From contig CM071568.1 in assembly GCA_036426205.1 (NCBI GenBank), forward strand, positions 216,794,527-216,858,526: a DNA stretch of 64,000 nt. Reading direction: 5' to 3'. The notes under the pieces are model-generated. The model ran no database searches. It saw nothing but the letters and a program-made list of their open reading frames with translations, and was not told where the DNA came from. Numbering within the stretch: the first letter of the stretch is position 1; each line of letters opens with the position of its first letter. This DNA comes from Ascaphus truei (taxonomy: Eukaryota; Chordata; Amphibia; Anura; Ascaphidae). Of the stretch, positions 55,645 to 64,000 are shown one piece after another. The position numbers and the translations under genes are program-made.

Positions 55645-55870
55645 ACAGGTGGTGCGCAAACTGGGGAGGAGGGTGCAAAATTTTCAGGGGGGGAGTGGTT
55701 TGGCACTTACCGAGGCCCCACGCTCTTCCCCACAACATTTAAATTAAATGCAGAGAGAGCACGTGAGTCCTCCAAGTCCCTTACCTGGTCTCCGGCGGCT
55801 TCTGGCTACTCTGTCGCCATGGCAAAACAGCATCAAATGACACAGCAGGGCCACATGATGTTAGAAAAAG
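55645..55870. repeat. MITE-like block
   Basis: GGTGGTGCGCAAACTGG start, then CCGGCGGCTTCTGGCTACTC and GTCGCCATGGCAAAACAGCA, a mirror of the 54165 and 7120 families. Confidence 0.45.
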
Positions 55871-55879
55871 TGGAGAAAG

Positions 55880-56440
55880 GGTAAGGGGGGGGGTGGGTAC
55901 AGTGTAAAGGAGAGAAAATTAACAGTCACTGTCCCTTTAAACAGGGTTGGGACCTGTATAAAAGGTGTAGGTGCTCGGCAGTTTATCTGTGGCATCTCAG
56001 GGTTGATGATGTAGATTCTTGCTGGCTTGTTTGAGGTGCTGGTGCAGGAATAAGGAGGCGCAGGAACTTTTAACTTGGTTTAATATAACAGGAAAACACT
56101 CTTCAGGGGCAATCCCACATTCTTGGGGAGATTTTAGCATATCGAAAAAGGTTCTTTCTGCTCATAGCACTACGAGTCACATATTGGCTCGTCCCTATAA
56201 AGAGCCTTTTGCTCTGCTTGACACAAACCCACTACCCTATAGTCAGGATTCGTCAGCAGCTTACCCAGGCCTCTTCCATGTCCTGTGATGAGACTTACTC
56301 CCTCATGTAGTAGAATTGCTTGGTTCCTTTCCCTTGGGAGCCCCTAATACTGGGATACTGTCCCTATGCTAAAACAGAAACAAAAGGTGTCCTTACAAGT
56401 TATAGGAACCTGGACCCCTCCCTCTAAGTTAAAGTGATCC
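55880..56440. other. non-coding with a TATA-like word
   Basis: GGACCTGTATAAAAGGTGTAG near 55950 is a good TATA-box match followed by an initiator-like GCTCGGCAGTTT; it may be the promoter of a repeat. No ORF of note. Confidence 0.3.
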
Positions 56441-56448
56441 TCTTAGAT

Positions 56449-56631
56449 CAGAGGTGGGTAACTCCAGTCCTCAAGGGCCACCACCAGTTTGGGTTTTAAG
56501 GATATCCCTGCTTCAGCACAGGTGACTCAGTCAAATACTGAGCCACTGATTGAGCCACCTGTGCTGAAGAAGGGATATTCTGAAAACCTGACCTGTTGGT
56601 GGCCCTTGGGGACTGGAGTTGCCCACCCCTG
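56449..56631. mobile_element. hAT-type palindromic MITE, 183 bp
   Basis: Starts CAGAGGTGGGTAACTCCAGT and ends with the complement of CAGGGGTGGGCAACTCCAGT; the two halves are complementary throughout. Target duplication TCTTAGAT (56441-56448) / TCTTAAAT (56632-56639), 8 bp with one mismatch. A partial copy is at 5645-5745. Confidence 0.93.
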
Positions 56632-56934
56632 TCTTAAATGGTAAATGAGGTCTGGAAACAAAATGGTGGATCTTCCACTATATATTCATGGGGCGTGGTC
56701 AACAATCTGCCCCAGTAACTGGGCAGATTATAAATTGCTGAAGAATCACACCTGTCATGTGACCCTTCCAGTAACGGGGCAGTGCCAGACACTGAACTTA
56801 ATTAGCAACATATCAAATATAATAAGGCAGGCCCTGCACAGGATTAACCCTACACTGCCTTCAGGGAGCAGTTCTCAATGGAAAGATTTCTAGCAGGGTG
56901 CTACACAACCAATGTAAATAATCCCATGGATAGT

Positions 56935-57050
56935 ATCAGTTGTGTATGTGTAGTCTTTTGCTAGAATTGATTCATAACATCATGACATTATTGATCTAAT
57001 ATTCTATTAATTTAAAACACAATAACTAGTGGTCATTTTTATATCTTTTA
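56935..57050 (+). mobile_element. PLE terminal segment, plus orientation, first part
   Basis: GTCTTTTGCTAGAATTGATT, CATAACATCATGAC and TTGATCTAATATT mirror 53690-53755. Homology is interrupted at about 57050 and resumes at about 59020. Confidence 0.85.
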
Positions 57051-57284
57051 CTAGCTGATATACCCGGCGTTGCTTGGGATGTAAATCCGTAATAGGTAGT
57101 ATTATTTATAAATAGGGGAACAATAGGTTGACTATTTGGTGGAAAGGTTGTATAATGATGTTGAAAAGAAACATGGAAGAAAATCTAATACGATGTTGTT
57201 TAAAAATGGTTTATTGTAAATAGACCACAGTACAATGTATATTTTGGTGACATAAGTGATGTAAAAATGTGAGGTGTGTGTCCC

Positions 57285-58030
57285 GCTAGGGTGTGAGCGG
57301 GTGTGAGGCGTCGGGTGGGTTTTCAGTACTTAGTGAATGATGGCTTTGGGTGGGGCTACCGCTAGGGTGTGAGCGGGTGTGAGGCGGCGGGTGTCTGGTG
57401 AGTGCAGGCGGTGGCTGGTCAGTGATGTCAGTGCGTAGGGGTGTGAGTGCGGTGGGTGGGTGTGAGGCAGGAGGCGCCGGGTGGGTGGTGAGTGGGTGCG
57501 GCGGCTGGTCAGTGATGTCGGTGCGTAGGGGAGGGAGGCGGCAGGTATGTGTTGAGTGTGTCGGGTGGGTGAGAGGCGGTGGCTGTGTGTCGAGTGGGTG
57601 AGAGGTGGCAGGTGTCTGTTAAGTGCGGGCGGCGGCTGTTGGGCGCAGGGGTGTGAGGCAGCGAGTGGGTGAAAGACAGAGGCGGGAGGCGGCGTGAGTG
57701 CAGGCGGCAGGAGTGCGGGCGGCGGGTGGGTGAAAGGCGGGAGGGCGGAGGGAGTGCGGGCGGCGAGTGGGTGAAAGGCAAAGGCGGGAGGGCAGGCAGC
57801 GGGTGAAAGGCAAAGGCGGGAGAGCGGGCGGCGGGTGAAAGGCAGAGGCGGGAGGTCGGGCAGCGGGTGAAAGGCAGAGGTGGGAGGGCGGGCGGCTGGT
57901 GAATGGCGGCGGCGGGTGAAAGGCAGAGGCGCGAGGGCGGGAGAAAGGCAGAGGCGGGTGGACAAGCGGCGGGTGAAAGGCAGAGGCGGGAGGCGGGTGA
58001 AAGGCAGAGGCGGGAGGGCGGGCGGCGGGT
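57285..58030. repeat. GGGTGAAAGGCAGAGGCGGGAGG minisatellite
   Basis: Irregular units of GGCGGCGGGTGAAAGGCAGA plus GGCGGGAGGGCG, preceded by GTGGGTGTGAGGCGGC-type units from 57285. G-rich on the plus strand with many G-triplets: high quadruplex potential. Confidence 0.9.
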
Positions 58031-58420
58031 GAAAGGCAGGGGCAGGGAAGGCAGGGGCAGGGAAGGCAGGGGTTGGGGGGGAAGGCAGGGGTTGGGGGGG
58101 AAGGCAGGGTCGGGGGGGAAAGGCAGGGGTGGGGGGGGAATGTCATGGGTTGGGGGGGGAAAGGCAGGGGTTGGGGGCAAGGCAGGGATTGGGGGGGAAG
58201 GCAGGGATTGGGGGGAGGCAGGGGTTGGGTGGGGGGGTAAGATGGGGGGAAGGCAGGTGGTAAAAGGCAGGGGAGGTAAAAGGCAGGGGCGGCAAGGCAG
58301 GGGGGAAGTCAGGGGCGGCAAGGCAGGGGCGGGGGAAGGCAAGGGCGGCAAGGCAGGGGGGGGAAGGCAGGGGCGGGGAAGACAAGGGGCGGGGAAGGCA
58401 GGGGGGAGGGGAAAGGGCGG
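58030..58420. repeat. AAGGCAGGGGTTGGGGGG minisatellite
   Basis: About 20 units of 15-20 bp, varying in G-run length. Continuous with the preceding array but with a different unit. Confidence 0.92.
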
Positions 58421-58427
58421 GGTGTCA

Positions 58428-58566
58428 CTATGTGTGTCAGTGTGTCTGTCACTGTGTGTGTCAGTGTGTCTGTCACTGTGTGTGTGTGTCAGTGTGTGTC
58501 ACTGTCTGTCAGTGTGTCTGTCACTGTGTGTCAGTCTCTGTGTGTGTATGTCACTGTGTGTGTCGG
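58428..58566. repeat. GTGTGTCTGTCACT minisatellite
   Basis: Units of TGTGTGTCAGTGTGTCTGTCAC, about 22 bp, roughly five to six copies with variants. Confidence 0.92.
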
Positions 58567-58574
58567 GGGGAGGC

Positions 58575-58755
58575 AACAACGGAGCTTTGGGGGCAAAACC
58601 AGAACTGGGATGGGGAGCAAAAACTTAGCTGGGTGGGGTCAAAAACGGAGCTGGGGGGGTCAAAAACGGAGCTGGGGGGGGTGCATCAAAAATGGAGCTG
58701 GGGGGGGGTTCAAAAATGGAGCTGGGTGGGTCAAAACCGGAACTGGGTGGGGCAA
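58575..58755. repeat. TCAAAAACGGAGCTGGGGGGG minisatellite
   Basis: About seven units of 22-28 bp with G-run length variation. Confidence 0.92.
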
Positions 58756-59019
58756 ATACTCACACGTCTTAGTTAAGCCTCCCCCCAGCAGCAGCAACAG
58801 CCGGCAGCACCAGGGAGCATTTCGTCACGCTCAGGCAGCAGCAGTGTGCCCGGGGACCTCTGGGTTAAAGCGCTCCAGCCAATGAGAGCCGTGGGGGGGG
58901 GGGGGGAGACACACACCGCCCAATGAGAGCTATGGGAGGGCGGGCAGACCGATGGACCAATCAAATGGTCTACAGACACTCACAACCAAGATTTTCAATT
59001 ATATAGATATAGATTACTG

Positions 59020-59340
59020 TCATCACTGTTTATTTATATATGAAACTTTACTATGTTTTACACTATGCACATTTATATAGTCACCCTGTTACAACTCAGC
59101 TTTTTGTTTACACTTCTGTTTGGCTTTGGTTGCTAGGCAACCATATACAGAGTTTTGGAGCCAAACCCCTCCTGCTTCACATAAACAAATAAGGGTAGTG
59201 TCTATAAGCAACATGCACTGTGATTTTTGTATCTCGGCAAATGTCCTAGACAGGGACCAAAACGTTGATTTGATAACTTAATACATTTTTCTAGTTTCTC
59301 AAGTCCTCTGGTGTGCTGGCTATTAATATTGTTCCCAATT
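59020..59340 (+). mobile_element. PLE terminal segment, plus orientation, second part
   Basis: Resumes with AAACTTTACTATGTTTTACA and runs through GGTTGCTAGGCAACCATATA and CTCCTGCTTCACATAAAC to GGCTATTAATATTGTTCCC, matching the complement of 53368-53640. Confidence 0.88.
59233..59266 (+). ncRNA. hammerhead-like core of PLE terminus (plus copy)
   Basis: CTCGGCAAATGTCCTAGACA then GGGACCAAAACGTTG. GTCC/GGAC can pair as stem II; CAAAACGTT stands for GAAAC. The CUGANGA box is lost (CGGCAAA). Sister of 53422-53455. Confidence 0.4.
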
Positions 59341-59344
59341 GCAT

Positions 59345-60550
59345 GCTGCTACCAGTGTCAGTCTGAGCACCTGTGGCAGCTGACTACTTGGATGTATGGG
59401 AGTGCTCCTTTCAAATACAACATTGAAAGAAGAGTTGTTCAGCTCTTTTACCATACTGTACTGTACATCCAGCAATAGTTATAGTTTGACGGAAGTGAGG
59501 TGTGGTTAAAGTCTATTGGTATAGGAGGGTGAGGTGTATGGAGTACCACTACTTTTATATTTACAGGTCCACAGTACCACTACTTTTTTCCTTCCACACT
59601 GTTTCACTTTCTATTTAAAGAAAAATGAATGCATTTTAGAAAACTTTCTGCCCTGAGCATAACCACTGTAAATCTTTTAAAATATTGTCAGAAAATATAT
59701 TTTTTTAAATCAGTGTTTAATTGCATTCTGATTCATGTTTTACTTTTCCTCAGAGGCTTTGAACACGGGACATATAATAATGTTTTGTAGGTTTGCTATT
59801 TGCACAATTTACATATTGTTGCACATTTTGATGCTTAGATGGTAGACATTGGGTAATGGATATATTTATAGGATGACCGAAATTCACTGGAATATTGAAG
59901 AATTAACTGGAATTGTTTGCTCTGAAGACACTGGATACCAGGGTTTCTGAAACAAATATGTTCTGATTAATAATTCATGGTAAAAGAAAATGTATGAGCA
60001 AGTCTTTACACGCCACCACACCACCTTCCCCTCAAGCAAAAGCTGCTTCAAAGCCTCCAGTTTAACCACTTAAATCTTCTCAGTAACGTTTATGTAAAGG
60101 CTGCACGACTTTTTATTTTCATTACAGACAACCCATCCACCACTTCAGTGCTTTAGTCAGAGTAATTGTTGAGGGTGCATGGCCAGTTTGATGTCTTTTT
60201 TAAAATGCTGAACGGTGCAATTATTTGATCTAAAAATATTTTTCTGTTATAAATGCCTCAGTTCTCTGCCTTTTAAGATCCATTAAAAATGGTAATTTCA
60301 GTGTTCATTCTTATTAAAATATCATCATAAAAATCCTTAGCATACAAATGACCTTGGTTCACATTCCTGCATATAGCTGCACCGTGAATCTAGACATGAG
60401 TTACCCAGCCTCGATTCTGGTCCCTGCAAGTCCCAACTTCAATAAATATATGAACATAATGATTGTTGGGATACAACTTGACACAGCTTTTATTAATAAG
60501 TATAACAACAACTATAACAGTAAATAAATATCCTACCACTATTCTGGGAC
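59345..60550. other. non-coding, nothing recognised
   Basis: AT-rich, unique within the window. No gene seen. Confidence 0.45.
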
Positions 60551-60559
60551 CGGCCAGGA

Positions 60560-61030
60560 TACCCGTGGCTCGAACCCCAAATTGCCATCGCTGCTACAAG
60601 CCTGATGACACTATAAACAAACATCACAAACCGGCAAGGTCCCCACACTAAACTGCACACAAACCCGCCACAAGCAAGGAAAGATTCACAAAACCTCCAC
60701 CTCCGACAACATCCCAAGAGGTGGAAACACCCAGGATGCACCTTCAAAGACAAAATGCTGACTCAATATCAGCCTTCCCTAACTCCATCCTAAACCCGCA
60801 AGATCTTATCTCCCATGCCCTGTCAAAGGACACTTACTGGACACTGCACATATCCGTACAGATCCTGTCATTAACCAACAAGCCACCTGGAAAGGAAAGA
60901 TGGTGAATAAGACAAATGGCCGCAGGCGCTTTCTTGGGAACTACTCCCAATGGGGACACCCTAAATCTGTCTAGTGACCGAGCCCTGAAGGAACGCACGA
61001 TCCTGCCCAACCCCACTTCCTTTGTCAACC
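60560..61030 (-). pseudogene. DIRS-like retroelement reverse transcriptase remnant
   Basis: DIRS elements are retroelements that integrate with a tyrosine recombinase. The minus-strand frame 61028-60834 reads SPLGVVPKKAPAAICLIHHL followed by SFPGGLLVND, the hallmark block of DIRS/Ngaro RT (GVVPKK-PG--RLIHHLS-P-G-SVND). Downstream, after stops, KADIESAF (near 60775-60755) and VHPGCFHLLGC (60750-60705) continue the same domain. The catalytic FADD-type motif, RNase H and recombinase are not seen, and several stops are present: a dead fragment. Confidence 0.9.
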
Positions 61031-61034
61031 TAGC

Positions 61035-63140
61035 TTTTGCGACACTGTGAGAGGCCTCCTAGTTAGGTTCAGTAAGAAGTTCACAGTAACTTCTTCCAAA
61101 TAAAATCCATTATTTCCCTGAGTGGAAAATCCATGTTGCTGTCCAATTCTGTCAACAGTGTCAAAACAAAGAGAACACAGATCTGCCATACAAACAATGC
61201 ATAGTTCAGTTTGGTGCAGGATGAGTCTGAGCTCTTCCCTAGACAAACCCTCTGGGAAACTTCCTTCACAGGTTGTAAAAGACTGATTTCAAGAAGTCTG
61301 CTGCTGCCCTTTTAACCTCCAGTCCCAATCAGGAATTGATTGGGAACAATCCCTACACTCTAGGCAGACCTGGAAGCTAAGGTGTGGTTTCCTGTGTCTG
61401 GAGTAATGAGCGAGCTTAACCCTTTCACTCCTTATTCTCCTTTACACTCTTCCACAGATGCCTACATGCTCACTTAGTGATACCAGAGTCGTCTTGCAAG
61501 GTTGTTCTTCAATTTCCATAAAAGAAATTCAAAACCCCTCTGTAAACCCAGCCTTCAGAAACCCTACTTCCCCAATATTGGGGTAGCGATTTAGACATGG
61601 GGCCATCCCTGCAAAGCTCACTGGCATCCTTGCCCTTTGCAGCAACCTCTCTTGTTGCATGCTTCGCGCAGCTAAACTGCCCTATTCTAAAACAATTGCT
61701 TGATGGGTTAATCCCACCACAGGCATTGCACTCATGACTGAAGTGACAACCGAGGCCACACTTATACTTACCTCATTATATTGCAAGCAAATGCCCTTCC
61801 TGAAACTGTCCGACTGGCTTGAGTGCAGGCAGCTGCCAACCACGGACTGAAAGGTCAATGGCTTTTGTGACGTCAACAGAGACAGCCACATATCCATATC
61901 TTTTACATCCATCCAATAAAGGCTTATGCACTATTATCTGGCAGAGATTACTATCGTATCACCATCACGATTCATAATACATCTTAAAAGCATCCCACAT
62001 CATATCTACATATTTAAAAAATGCAGGCAAAAAACTCCAGTGACTCTCATAATGTTATGCAGGATTATAAATTCCTGTCAAATGACTTCGGGTCCACCCT
62101 TGTACCTGTGTATCTACCAATGCCAAAATCACCATCCCTAACCACTGCCTCACTAGGCCCTCCCACTTCCCCCCATCACCTCAGAACTCTGAGAATGCTG
62201 GGGAATGAGAGAGGCTCAGGAAGGAAGATGATAAAAACAGGGTTGAATCATAGCAGAGACCAGGAATCTGAAGTCATTAACAGGCAGACAGCACTATAAC
62301 TAAGGGGTTAAGGCAAGTGCAAAGTCCCAGCATTTCCGAAGTCATAAACAGGTAATCAAAATAGCAGTCAAAGTCCTGAACAGATCTGAGCTCATACACA
62401 ATTTAGCAATATACTTAGCTGGGCAGGCTACAAGTACAGGAGCATGGGCAAAACAGGAACTGAGTTGCAATACCAGGAAATGAGGGCACTTCCTGGACTT
62501 TAAATAGGGCTAACCAGGAAAGTATAGTCCTGCGTTGCAATGTAGTACTGCATCCACGAGGACAGAACTAAGTGTTTGCCAGGCGATGAACTGATCTGCC
62601 AGCAACCACACCCTAAACCCATGGCATGATTTCTCCCCACTCACCTTGCAAACCTACCCTAAATACATAATCTGCTTGGACCCCATGCCCGCAAGCCCCT
62701 GCAATTCCCCAATTCTTCCTCCTGTCGTTCCCTCCTGTGACGCGGAGAACCCATCACATCCCGAAAGTTGCTTTGCGCCAATCTTCCTGTACACTCACCT
62801 CATTACCTAAACCCCTACTAAAGCCTTGATCACTCCCTTGCTCCCCCCAGGAATGTCTCAACTACTGAATGCCTCAGCCCCGCTTCCACTGCTCCGAAGA
62901 ACTGGCTGATGATCCTTGCTGCCCCCTGCAGACCTTGCCAAACTGACCTTTGCCTCTACCTCGTCATCCTTTGCAGGTACATTAGAGACCCCTTTCTTCC
63001 TCCACCCAGTGACCAACCATGGAGATTCTCTGTGGTTGGTTCTCCCACCACCACCTGGCTGGCCTCATCATTTTACTGCCCATAGGGGTGCACAAGGTAG
63101 ACCCTCCTCCTTTCTTCTGTTGAAAAGCATCTCAAAAAAT
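61035..63140. other. unassigned sequence, possibly LTR-type repeats
   Basis: 61290-61450 (CCCAATCAGGAATTGATTGG palindrome, CCTTTCACTCC) and 62160-62560 (GAGGGCACTTCCTGGACTTT followed by AAATAGGGCTAACCAGG) resemble promoter-proximal parts of amphibian LTRs but no ends can be defined. The minus-strand frame at 61025-61269 next to the DIRS fragment has no known motif. Confidence 0.35.
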
Positions 63141-63208
63141 ATATATACAGTTAGGTCCGGAAAAAATTGGACACTGATACAAGTTTTGTTATTTCGGCTG
63201 TGAACCTA

Positions 63209-63607
63209 CACTGGCGACACACTTTATTCGAGCTTGGCTAGTCCCACGAATTCGGGTATACCCGGGTGTATTGAGGTTTGTGACTGTTTTCTGCCCGAGT
63301 GCATTGAGTTATTTTCTAGGCAGGGTTTGAAGCATTTTATTCCCGCTGGCTGCAATACTGCACAGTATATATATATATATACTGCATTACAATTCATGAA
63401 TTTATGCCATCTGGTAGACACGCGAAGCATTGCAGCCTATTAAATCCTAATCATTATCATTTAACAGATCAGCCGCCCATCAGCCAGGCATGAACCCAGG
63501 CTGGGAAGGCAAATGCAACGGGGCTTGTCAGAGGTGAGGAGCGGCGCATTCCAGGTATCTGCCAGGTACATACCGGGTATTTGCTCGAATAAAGTGTGTC
63601 GGTGCAG
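63209..63607. mobile_element. TA-duplicating MITE, copy 3, 399 bp, nested in the Tc1-like element
   Basis: CACTGGCGACACACTTTATT start and GAATAAAGTGTGTCGGTGCAG end, with TA at 63207-63208 and 63608-63609. Inverse orientation relative to copy 1 at 47370-47772 and near-identical to it through the whole length. Flanks joined over one TA match the unoccupied homologue at 49320-49350. Confidence 0.95.
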
Positions 63608-63907
63608 TAAACAAATTCAAGTTACAGTTAAATAATGAATATGGGCTTAAAGTGCAGTCTATCAGCTTTAATTTGAGGGTGTTCACATCCAAACTGGAGG
63701 AAGGGTTTAGGAATTACATCTCTTTAATATGTAGCCCCCTCTTTTTCAAGGCACCAAAAGTAATTGGACAATTGACTCAAAAGCTGTTTCATGGACAGGT
63801 GTGGGATATTCCTTCGTTATTTCATCATCAATTAAGCAGGTAAAAGGTCCGGAGTTGATTCCAGGTGTGGCATTCGCATTTGGAAGCTGTTGCTGTGAAC
63901 CCACAAC

Positions 63908-64000
63908 ATGCGGTCAAAGGAGCTCTCAATGCAAGTGAAACAGGGCATCCTTAGGCTGAAAAAAAAAGAAAATCCATCAGAGAGATAGCAGGAACATTAG
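63908..64000 (+). pseudogene. Tc1-like transposase N-terminus, partial
   Basis: ATG at 63908 opens MRSKELSMQVKQGILRLKKK, the first helix of the N-terminal paired-like DNA-binding domain of Tc1 transposases. At the A-run 63959-63968 the frame shifts: the next frame reads KSIREIAGTL, as expected for the following helix, while the starting frame meets a stop at 63986. A 1-nt change in the homopolymer explains it, whether real or a sequencing error. Truncated by the window end. Confidence 0.88.

Larger units (their letters stand above)
57051..59018. mobile_element. 2-kb G-rich insertion splitting the PLE terminus
   Basis: Starts CTAGCTGATATACCCGGCGT (a word common at the start of a dispersed animal repeat whose class I cannot name) and ends TTATATAGATATAGATTA. 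Interior: unique AT-rich DNA to 57250, then successive minisatellites to 58755, then GC-rich unique sequence. No transposase frame. Long Pro- or Gly-rich frames over the minisatellites are artefacts. Confidence 0.7.
63147..64000 (+). mobile_element. Tc1-like transposon, 5' part, continues beyond the window
   Basis: Starts TACAGTTAGGTCCGGAAAAA after a TATATATA stretch, the terminal repeat shared with 49389. 5' untranslated region to 63907, then the transposase start. A TA-type MITE is inserted at 63207-63609. Confidence 0.92.

Noticed and set aside
57330..58885. Pro-, Gly- and Arg-rich frames of up to 280 codons
   Set aside because: They lie over G-rich minisatellites with stop-free units; all frames on both strands are open, a sign of composition and not coding.

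Overview
This window looks like a vertebrate intergenic or intronic stretch, most probably from an amphibian. The basis is the mix of elements: Tx1/L1-like, CR1 and L2-like LINEs, Penelope-like elements (PLEs), a DIRS-like reverse transcriptase, Tc1/mariner, hAT and PIF/Harbinger-type MITEs, many long palindromes, (CA)n arrays and an endogenous retrovirus (ERV). I found no convincing host exon, tRNA or rRNA gene. Nearly every open frame is a transposon remnant or an artefact of simple repeats. The species cannot be named from the sequence.

Layout. 0-5 kb: microsatellites, an L2-like reverse transcriptase remnant and a family carrying a pyrimidine minisatellite joined to a 413-bp palindrome. 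8.3-9.7 kb: a CR1 remnant on the minus strand. 11.4-15.8 kb: an L1-like ORF2 split by a 2.3-kb palindromic element with hammerhead-like cores. 16-17 kb: a TG-rich minisatellite. 17.1-23.6 kb: an ERV with two LTRs, a primer binding site, a polypurine tract and two successive Env-TM-like segments, inserted in an older Tc1/mariner copy with a reconstructable 4-bp target duplication. 25.3-31.1 kb: a 4.6-kb inverted copy of the ERV interior and a third 1.2-kb partial copy. 31.6-34.2 kb: Tc1 transposase, L1-like and CR1 remnants. 35-42 kb: a hAT MITE with six exact-period 49-bp repeats, an LTR-like block, a Harbinger-type MITE inside another palindrome, and an 83-bp-period satellite. 47-50.7 kb and 63.2 kb: a TA-duplicating MITE family. 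53.4-59.3 kb: a PLE C-terminal coding remnant (linker plus GIY-YIG domain) between inverted PLE termini, one of them split by a 2-kb G-rich minisatellite insertion. 60.5-61 kb: a DIRS-like RT remnant. 63.1 kb to the end: a Tc1-like transposon running off the window.

There is no operon or pathway logic; the unifying theme is nested insertion and inverted duplication. Several insertions can be dated relative to each other because the interrupted element is recognisable on both sides. Differences among the three ERV-interior copies, and between the two LTRs, look dominated by 1-2 nt insertions and deletions rather than substitutions. This suggests unpolished long-read sequence, so broken frames there need not mean biological decay. 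The strongest candidates for something unusual are the ERV-derived giant inverted repeat, the tandem Env-TM modules and the recurrent hammerhead-like cores at palindrome arms.
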